DNA of 64,000 nt, from contig JAHLJT010009419.1 of assembly GCA_031308135.1 (NCBI GenBank), positions 37,751,221 to 37,815,220 on the forward strand, written 5' to 3'. Numbering within the stretch: the stretch's first letter is position 1; each line of letters begins with the position of its first letter. The position numbers were made by a program, and so were the translations under genes. The stretch is from Acheta domesticus. Taxonomy: Eukaryota > Arthropoda > Insecta > Orthoptera > Gryllidae. A model generated the notes under the pieces. The model saw nothing but the letters and a program-made list of their open reading frames with translations, had not been told where the DNA came from and did no database searches. This document shows, in pieces, positions 57,471 to 64,000 of the stretch.

Positions 57471-58138
57471 GCAACCGCAGAGCGGCGCAGCGGTCGCGAC
57501 GCGCACTTGCACGGACGGGCACTCGGGCGCGGGCGCGTTTTTCGGAGGCGCCGCGCCGCGCCCCGCCGCCGCACAGTGTGTCCGAATGGCAAAATCGTGG
57601 GCAACACCTCAAAAATAAAAGTTTGTTTTCGGAACTTCTGACCATCCTACTCGAAAGAGGAATGCTTCGTACATCTGTTGTGAAAGTACGAAGCCTAATC
57701 CCTGTCCCTGCTGGGCGCTGTGGAAGCTTGAAGTTGGAATACGCGGTAATCTCTGTTGTGGCGTTAGAGGAAAAAAATAGTGTGTGGTTTATAATATTTA
57801 TAAAAACGTGCTCTAAAATATTTTTTGCTATATTTTTCAATGATTGATGTCCCTATTGGTGGTAAGTAAAACAAAACTTATGTCAATTTAATGTAGTTTA
57901 CAATAATGTGTATTCAAAGTAAAAACGTATAAATTACAACTAGCATAAAAGTTATACATATTAAAGAATATAACACCTGAAAATTTATAGAAAAAATTAG
58001 CTCATTTAATATTCCTTCAATTAAAGGAAAATTTGGTGCAGATTCGTGTTTTACGACACATTTCCTATGAACGTGTATATCTCGTAGCGACAACCTGCAT
58101 TACTGAAATGAAACGAAGCAATTGATACGGTATTGTAT
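57471..58138. other. GC-rich patch within a possible repeat
   Basis: CpG-rich at 57475-57580, then ACAGTGTGTCCGAATGGCAA and ordinary sequence. Overlapping frames on both strands (57226-57840 minus, 57359-57847 plus) contradict each other, and neither has a known motif. Confidence 0.35.
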
Positions 58139-58146
58139 TAATATAC

Positions 58147-58192
<46 letters not shown>

Positions 58193-58207
58193 GTATATAT
58201 ATATATT
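58139..58207. repeat. (TA)n microsatellite with symmetric ACGTAT interruptions
   Basis: TATACGTATATA on the left, about 20 TA units, then TATACGTATATA on the right. The whole tract is a near-perfect palindrome. Confidence 0.95.
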
Positions 58208-58299
58208 AGTACAAAATCGGGGTATGTATTAGTATTAGTTTAATTGATATTAGTGACCTCGAAAACCCCTAGGTAGAATTGGAAATCAATTTGATGTCA

Positions 58300-58500
58300 C
58301 TTGAGGTTTTGACCACATATTCGCCATCTGGTCACACCGTGCGCGGGTCTGTAATATTTTTGCGAGCGCGCGTCCGGTAGCCGTGGCATTCCGGCGCCGC
58401 GCCGCGCGGCTGCGGTCTGCTCCGCTGGCGCTCGCGGCCCGCGCCCGGGACGCCAAGGGGCAAGGCTCGTACCACGATGTCCAATAGAAGTTCCGCGGCT
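58300..58500. other. CpG island
   Basis: Dense CpG (for example CCGCGCCGCGCGGCTGCGGT) within AT-rich sequence. No exon or promoter element could be confirmed. Confidence 0.4.
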
Positions 58501-58607
58501 TCTTGTGTTACGGGTCTTGGAGGTATTATGCGGTGTAGAAATAAGTAAATACAATGGATTTATCGGATTATTGGCAAGTTTAAAACAATGAGTCTTTTGT
58601 AAAAGTA

Positions 58608-58960
58608 CACTGTCAGAAATGTCGTTAAATCTAATGTAGATTAATGTACTGGACTTGGAACTTAATGTAACCTTGTACATTAAAAAGAGCTTAATATATT
58701 TGTACATCAAATTTAATGCATAAGTTAAAATAAGTGTAGGTTTAATGTAGTGGTTCTCCTGTTTCTCATGCCTCTCACCATTCATATCGTATATGCATAA
58801 TCACCAGTTCATCGAAGATTATTCATGCTTTCCTTCCAGATATGATCATAAAGCTTTGACACTTACTTCCTAATGTACATGTGCACATTAAATTTATTGT
58901 CCGTTCGTAATAATTACTTTAATGTAATTTATATTAAAGTAATGCGGAAATTTTTGAGTG
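58608..58960. mobile_element. TA-flanked MITE (Tc1/mariner-like)
   Basis: Left end CACTGTCAGAAATGTCGTTA; right end on the opposite strand CACTCAAAAATTTCCGCATT, each preceded by TA. Both sides are rich in TTTAATGTA/TACATTAAA-type words that pair as inverted repeats. It is 353 bp, AT-rich and non-coding. The terminal match is imperfect, so the boundaries are less certain than for the other elements. Confidence 0.6.
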
Positions 58961-59699
58961 TATGTAATTTTGCGACCATGACGATCAAATTGATGGAACT
59001 ACGTAATGCAACAATACTGTTCACCACCAAAATCGTTTCGAAAAAAGTTTTAGAGAGAAAGAATGAACTGCAAGAAAGCCTGGAAATGGTACAATTTCCG
59101 TCTTTAAAATTCGTGGATGCACATACGACAGCTTTCTTCGAGGTCGTCGGCGAGTAAATGTTTTGATATTAGATTATTATATTTAGATAATTAGTTTAGT
59201 AACGTACTATATCATATTATTAGTGAACAAAGAAACATTTAACATCAGTAAATTAATGCGATGCCCATGTACCTAATAACTCAAAAAAAAAGAAAGTAAG
59301 ATGAAGAAAGATCCATTTACGTAACAAGAAAAGTCTCATTGCTCAACATATTCGTAAATTATGAAAATCCATCGTAACGTGTAGAGGACTTGAAGTGTTT
59401 TAATGTGTCAGTAAATCAAGTAAATAAACCAGTGAAAGTGATAGGAATCTTTCTTTAGGTACCAAAAACTCTGTCGATAACACCACATTTATTCCTTCCC
59501 ACGTTGCCTTGAAAAGATTGGCCTCCAATTCCATGAGGTCACCATTCATATTTATATTGGTTTGTACATCTGAAAGCAGATAAACGACGAAAGAAATTTC
59601 TTAAAAATTCAACCTTGAAGAAGCGATTTTGAATTCACTATTCCGCAACGGAAAGGCAATAACAGACGCCTGTTTTTTTTTCTTTCTGGTAAATGATTG

Positions 59700-59960
59700 C
59701 TTTTCCAAGCTCTTGCAAACGCCAAGACGTCACTCACTGCATGTGCAGTCGCTTGCAACTGTGCGTCCCCGCCTGGAGATGCATTGCTGTTTGCGTGTGC
59801 GCGGTGCATAGCGAAGTCAACAGCCCCTCCGCCCCCGCGCGAGTCCATAACCGCACGGAACCACGCGGCCCGCCTCCGCCTCCGCGGAGGCCGGCGGCCG
59901 CTCGCCTTGAGCCCCGCTGGCCATCCAGGTGGGCAAACAGACTTACGCAACCATTCAACA
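59700..59960. other. CpG island
   Basis: GC-rich at 59750-59940 with overlapping open frames in three readings. No conserved motif recognised. Confidence 0.4.
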
Positions 59961-61799
59961 CGCTCATTACTCGAGATTAGCACGTAGTAGCTCAACAACG
60001 AGCTGAATTAAACGAGAACTCCGTAAAAGATGAATAAAAAAATACGAAAGCAGAAAAGAGAAGATAAAAAATGAAGGAATTTTGGGAAGGTAGGAACGTA
60101 AAATATCAAAATTGGAGAATTAAAATTTGCTCGTGGTTCTAAGCTGAGTTTAACGGGATGAGGAAAATGACGAAGAAGAATGAGAAGATGAAGGCGGGAA
60201 GGAAGAGGAGGAGGAGAAAATGGAGATGAACATAGGAAACAAATCTTGAATATATCTGGCTATTGGTCAGACGTGGCATTAACTGGAAACAAATAACTAA
60301 CAGTTTTTTAAATGGGTGTATTACAGTAAATGTATAAATAAAATTTAAAATAAATAAATTAAAAATGGTTCGAAGAATTCTAGTTTATCCGAAGCAATTA
60401 AATGTGTTCGAATTACGCCGAGTGCGTGGTTGTATTAATCCTATGTTGTGTGTTTAGGCAGTTCTGATTCTAACTTGACCCGCTCAGCCGAGTAGCCTGC
60501 AGAATATGGGAGTGTAGTGAATGGTTTGAGTTTTCAGAAATACACGGAGTAATACCTATACACGAAAAAACTAAAATAAAAAACGAATTCCAACTTTTCT
60601 CGGCTCTAATATTTACAATGTATTATTACGTTGAATAACCAAATGTTATTAAAATATCTTAAGCATTGTTAATTATAAAATTAATGATATTACTGAATAA
60701 GTAATGGTGGAAATCTGATTTAAAGCAGGTTACAAAATGTAATGATCATATATTTAGAGACATGGAAGGGAAATGTTTTATTTATTATAATTTAGTGCAA
60801 TTGCTTGTATATTTTAAAATGTATTATTTTAACATTAATACCTAAAGTCGTATTACTTATAAATTGATTGTTATTTATGGTCTTTGATTTTGTAAATATC
60901 TGACAGTAGTACGTTACTTACCGCTTGCCAATGCGATAACCCACCCTGCCGCCAACAGTTCGCAGGCTTCGGTGTCGAAATCGCAGCGCGTGCCAGGAAC
61001 GCAAGTTAGTAACTCCGAGATAATTCTCCATGCTACAAGCGCGCGGGACCGAATTACAAGTGCCACACAGTCAGTTTTTGCTCGGGCAGCGGCGTCGATC
61101 AAACATGCCCACAAAATGCTGCGGTCGTGTAGCGAGCCCCACTTCCCGCAGTCCAGGCGTTCGTGACACACTTCGGTGCTTCTGCTGCTTCTGTCACTAA
61201 TTGAGATCGCAGCCGTTCGCTTCTAATTGATGTGTTCCCTCGATTCAAGGGATGTACGGAAGAGATGTTCTCTTATTTTCCAATAATGAAAGGCTTTGAT
61301 CTAACGGACGAACCAATGATTACTGAGGGAAATGCGCTTCGGCACGACATAGGATGTAGTAAAGGAAAACTATTAAATTTTCTCTCTCAAGTGTGTTCGA
61401 CAACGGGAAACTTCTGTATCATGTAACGCGTAGGATTAGTAATTTGAAACCATGTTAAAATGATAGGGATGGATAGGAAACATTCTATAAATTACATTTT
61501 TCTCCTTCCTCTTTCTTTTCACGCGGAAATTCTAGCGTGAAAATTATCGGCAGCTTTGCGCTGTAGATTTTTTTTATTTATGTTGCATAATGACAAGTAG
61601 TAAGAGGTTCCTTAAAAGGGTCTCTTTTGTTGCGCTGTGCATGAATATAATGGTAATGTAGAGTTAATGTGTTAGCACTTCCTCTTTTCACTGTTTTATT
61701 TTCATATATATGCAGATAAAAAATGTCAGAAATAATCTTAATGACGAGTCACATTTACAAACCAGTGGAAGTTTCATTGTTTTTTTTAGAAAAATATTC
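59961..61799. other. AT-rich spacer
   Basis: No supported exon or repeat. A moderately GC-rich patch at 60940-61170 carries short frames on both strands. Confidence 0.4.
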
Positions 61800-62880
61800 T
61801 AAGACTTTGCATGTTCACTGAGGCTCATGACACTCTGCACGCTGTCAAAAAATATTTCAAATCACATAAAATATTTATTAATTCATCATACAATAAAATA
61901 GGTTTTGAAGAATGTTAATGTTGAGCACTGAATAAGAAGGCAAAATGTAAACTTTTTAATACTCGTAGAATTTTCCTCGGGATTTGCGTTGTTGCCAAAC
62001 AAGGAAGCTTATAGAAAAATAATTTATTAATATGGTAAAATGAGATTTCTATTACAAGTTCGTTTTAATCCTCTTTAAAATGTAATTTTAATTCTTTTAC
62101 TGATAAAAATTAAATTCAAGACATTTGATAATCCCGTCTAAAATCCATAAAATAACTTCTAAATATATAAGATAACATACTTCTCTACTGTAATAAAAAA
62201 CGAAATTAAAGAAATAAAATCACGGGAGCGACAGTGCCAGTTCAAGTGGACTTTCTACAATTTAAACACATGATGAGTTCTGAGTGATCATTGCATTAGA
62301 ACAAGAATTGCATTCCATAACTTTGCAGGCTGACTGAGGCTCGTGAACCTCTGATCATTAGCACGCTCTCAGAAAATACTTCAAATCACATTAAATATTT
62401 ATAACATCATGCAATTAAATAAGAATGTTAATGTTGATCATTGAGAAAGAAGACGAAATTTAAACTATTTATTAGAATTTCCCCCGGGATTTGCTTTTTT
62501 GGCAAACGAGTAAGCTTGTGGAAGAAAGTATTTCATTAATACGATGATATGATATTTCTATTACAAGTTAGTTCTAATCCTTTTTAAAATGTACTTTTAA
62601 TTTTTGGTATGTCAGCTTATCTATTTGTTCCTTGTCTCTTTCACTACGAGAAATACCTCCCAGTGATTCATGTTCTGTCAAAAAGAAATTCAAGGCATTT
62701 GATAATCCATTCAAAAATCCATAAAATACCTTCTAAAAATATAAAACCACATACTTCTCTACTGAAATATTAAAGAATCAAAATTACCGTAGCAGTAGCA
62801 ACAGTTCAAATGGACTTTCCTCAATTTGTACCCAAAATAATTAGTTCCGAGAGTTCATGCAGTAGAACAAGAATTGCAAG
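61800..62880. repeat. Tandem duplication, about 0.5 kb per copy
   Basis: Copy 1 (about 61803-62318) and copy 2 (about 62319-62880) match along their length: GACTGAGGCTCGTGA versus TCACTGAGGCTCATGA, AATGTTAATGTTGA, GATTTCTATTACAAGTTCGT versus GATATTTCTATTACAAGTTA, ACATACTTCTCTACTG, TAGAACAAGAATTGCA. The offset is 516 bp at the start and 574 bp near the end, because copy 2 has about 58 extra bases around 62610-62690. Confidence 0.92.
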
Positions 62881-64000
62881 CTGTCAATACTTATTGAAAC
62901 ATTCCTGGATCCACCCAACCAAAGAATAACTCTCTCTCGTGGAGGAAAATCAGGGGGAGAGCACATCACCGCCTCCGTCCTCGTCCAGGCTCTCCCTGCA
63001 GCCCCCTTTGTCAACAATGAATGTGGGACGCCTGAGCCCCAACACCCTTCAAAAAGGAACAGTCTCGCCAGGACTCGCGCCGTGCGTATTTCACGGTCTG
63101 GTCTCGGAAGAAAGGAAGAAAAAAAAGTCTGGGAAAGGGAATGGCTCAAATTACCCGGTGATGGTGTCGGCGGTGGTGACGGCGCTTTTTAATATTTCGC
63201 GGTCAACGCCTACTTTTCGCGCTGACGGCTTCATTTGTTTCTCCTACTGCTAGGTCCTGCTCCTTAGGAGTTGCCTTGTAAGGGAGTGAAGTTGCTCGAC
63301 GAATACTCGCGGTCAGTGAAGGTAAAAGGGGGAGGCGATGCTGAAGGTGAAGGAGAAGAAGCAGAAGGTAGGGAATACAGAAGGAGACATGGCTGTAGCA
63401 GCAAACCAGTATTGGGGTTTTTGAATCCTCTCAGGTTATGTGATGCTTTCCTCAAGGAACGATTTCTCAAGGAAGAAACTCTAAACTTGACTGAATTGGC
63501 GTTTTTTATACTTTAGAGCAGGAATTTTCAAGCGCTTATTTTTCCCTTTTGTCCCTATATTGATCAGCAAAATGTATTATTTAAAACATTTTCAGATACT
63601 GTATATTGATTTTACATGAATAAAATTTCTTCGGTGTTCTTAGTGGACAGTACTAGGAAACAATTACGAGTTCAGAATAAAAATAGTTCCACCTTAAAAG
63701 GTGTACACGTAGGTCAAGATGAAAATAAAGACAATGGTACTTCTTTAGGCAGATGATGAGATGAAACAAAAAGTAAATCATCGGATTTAATGGACATAAT
63801 ATGAGGAGGAAAAATCCACATAATAATTACAGTTGACCTCAGAAATGTTAAAAACTAACGGCAATTGCGACGATAACGACCACTGTATAACCATTTAATA
63901 GCCGTAAATCATTAGTATTACATTTAGTAGACGTAAATTATTCACAGCACAAACTATTTTTAGCTATTTAAATATGCATAATATACCAAAGAAAATGGAA
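62881..64000. other. Unassigned end of window
   Basis: Slightly GC-richer at 62940-63180 and purine-rich at 63320-63390, otherwise AT-rich. Short frames only; nothing recognised. Confidence 0.4.

Noticed and set aside
57226..57847. Opposing frames of 204 (minus) and 162 (plus) codons
   Set aside because: They overlap almost completely, neither shows a known domain, and the GC patch in the middle explains the openness.

Overview
This window is eukaryotic nuclear DNA, most likely from an insect or another arthropod. Long AT-rich stretches without open frames alternate with short GC- and CpG-rich islands. It also carries many simple-sequence and minisatellite tracts, a multi-copy tRNA-derived SINE family, non-autonomous DNA transposons and one decayed LINE 3' end. 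There are no operons, phage genes, CRISPR arrays or rRNA genes. The species cannot be named from the sequence. GC-rich, alanine/proline-rich exons inside an AT-rich, repeat-rich background fit a large insect genome (for example polyneopteran or hemipteran), but that is inference.

Only one host gene is well supported. It lies on the minus strand and has two coding exons: 25205-25559 (hydrophobic signal-peptide core, then a proline/tyrosine-rich segment) and 17305-17724 (terminal exon with stop). They flank an intron of about 7.5 kb, and their splice phases match. The product would be a secreted, cysteine-free, Pro/Tyr-rich protein of about 257 residues plus a start codon supplied by an upstream exon I could not locate. 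Intronic sequence next to both 3' splice sites has been tandemly duplicated, leaving decoy acceptors that lead to early stops.

Layout: 1-3.1 kb holds GC-rich tracts (a GGCCCC array, an 11/10-bp GC minisatellite, a CCATCC-type tract). 3.1-8.1 kb is AT-rich and empty apart from one long palindrome. 8.1-12.4 kb holds three SINE copies, one full-length with target-site duplication, plus C-rich tracts. 12.4-17.3 kb is AT-rich with two GC islands. 17.3-25.6 kb is the gene. 25.6-33 kb holds splice-flank duplications, GC-rich minisatellites (18-bp and 15-bp units) and SINE pieces. 33.6-41.8 kb is the richest mobile-element zone: a Tigger/pogo-like MITE, two hAT-type elements with 8-bp duplications, an 18-bp minisatellite, SINEs, and a MITE inside a MITE inside a SINE. 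42-49 kb is AT-rich with one purine-only tract. 49.7-51.5 kb is a SINE / LINE-fragment / SINE cluster. 52-64 kb is AT-rich with CpG islands, a pyrimidine tract, a TA-flanked MITE and a 0.5-kb tandem duplication.

Most long open frames here run through repeats whose unit length is a multiple of three, or through pure purine/pyrimidine or GC-rich tracts, and are not evidence of genes.
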